Shown here piece after piece: positions 6,113 through 6,317 of a DNA stretch of 6,317 bases. Made by a program: the position numbers and the translations under genes. The stretch is from NCBI GenBank assembly GCA_002714465.1, contig PAXL01000078.1, positions 1 through 6,317 on the forward strand. The letters are read 5' to 3'. Under the pieces are notes generated by a model. It saw only the letters and a list, made by a program, of their open reading frames with translations. It did not search any database and was not told where the DNA came from. The stretch's first letter is position 1. Every line of letters begins with the position of its first letter. The stretch is from Gemmatimonadota bacterium. Its GTDB lineage: Bacteria > Latescibacterota > UBA2968.

Positions 6113-6141
6113 ATGGTCGTCGCCTTTCGTTGATATGTCAA
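6113..6141 (-). promoter_or_regulatory. Putative his operon promoter
   Basis: A perfect TTGACA (6141-6136) is followed after 17 nt by GACCAT (6118-6113), which matches the TATAAT consensus at only three of six positions. A start 7 nt later would fall on the A of the leader-peptide ATG at 6105. The -35 box lies inside an imperfect palindrome (TTGACATATCAA, 6141-6130), which might also be an operator half-site arrangement. An alternative weak -10 is TATCAA (6135-6130), with a poor -35 upstream. The position just before hisL supports a promoter here; the exact boxes are uncertain. Confidence 0.45.
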
Positions 6142-6317
6142 CCTTTCTCATGGCAAAGAACCCCACCCCGAGGCCTGAAGCGGGGAATGCACCCATGATC
6201 CCGCCCAGACGCGTGGAGCCGTATCGACGCGGAGTGACAACGGCGAGGGCCGCCGCAAGCGTCGCGCCGGCCTCGAACCTCGTCAGCGATCCGGTGTCGC
6301 GCGCTCACGCGAGGGGG
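6142..6317. other. Upstream flank with no convincing gene
   Basis: On the minus strand one frame stays open from just after a TGA at 6307-6305 and runs to a stop at 6031-6029, through the leader region. It has no good start codon and contains AVVTPRRYGSTRL (about 6244-6206), which resembles the N-terminal motif of CMP-KDO-synthetase-like nucleotidyltransferases, but nothing recognisable follows. On the plus strand an ATG at 6150 opens 56 codons to the window edge without a ribosome-binding site or recognisable domain. A small CCCCG/CGGGG inverted repeat (6185-6181 with 6170-6166) could be the terminator of an upstream gene, but lacks a proper U-tract. I cannot assign a gene. Confidence 0.3.

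Noticed and set aside
5905..6198. Plus-strand open frame of 97 codons across the hisG leader
   Set aside because: It runs antisense through the attenuator and leader peptide, whose structures explain the sequence better.
6150..6317. Possible divergent gene on the plus strand starting at ATG 6150 and running off the edge
   Set aside because: No ribosome-binding site, no recognisable domain, and low-complexity Ala/Arg/Pro composition in the visible 56 codons. It cannot be excluded, but there is no positive evidence.
1..6317. CRISPR arrays, tRNA or rRNA genes, insertion sequences, attachment sites
   Set aside because: No regular spaced repeats, terminal inverted repeats, transposase motifs or cloverleaf-like stretches were seen on either strand; the window is coding almost throughout.

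Overview
The window is almost entirely one histidine-biosynthesis operon, read leftward on the minus strand. The organism is a GC-rich bacterium using the standard bacterial code: TGA ends all but one of the complete his genes in the operon, and GTG and TTG starts occur. I cannot name the taxon. Domain fusions and eukaryote-like motifs in HisA/HisI/HisE point away from enterobacteria and towards a less-studied phylum; a Gemmatimonadota-like lineage is a guess only.

Layout in transcription order (right to left). 6317-6142: upstream DNA with no convincing gene. 6141-6113: putative promoter with a perfect TTGACA box. 6105-6037: a short leader peptide with six His codons within eight, followed by mutually exclusive antiterminator and terminator structures (6051-5967), a classical his attenuator. 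Then hisG (5914-5036), a hisC aminotransferase fused to a HAD-type phosphatase domain (4967-3393, probably meant to start at 5039 but interrupted by an in-frame TGA at 5003-5001), hisB (3396-2794), hisH (2797-2180), hisF (2186-1425), a three-domain hisA-hisI-hisE fusion (1428-163), and the first 54 codons of hisD (163-1), cut by the window edge.

Together these account for every step from PRPP + ATP to histidine: HisG (ATP phosphoribosyltransferase), HisE and HisI (pyrophosphohydrolase and cyclohydrolase), HisA (isomerase), HisH/HisF (glutamine amidotransferase and cyclase), HisB (dehydratase), HisC (transaminase), the fused HAD domain (candidate histidinol-phosphatase) and HisD (dehydrogenase). 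Every gene overlaps its neighbour by 1-7 nt, or would do so if hisC starts at 5039, so translation is probably coupled throughout.

Main points of interest are the attenuator with its His-rich leader peptide, the HisA-HisI-HisE and HisC-HAD fusions, and the nonsense codon near the 5' end of hisC.
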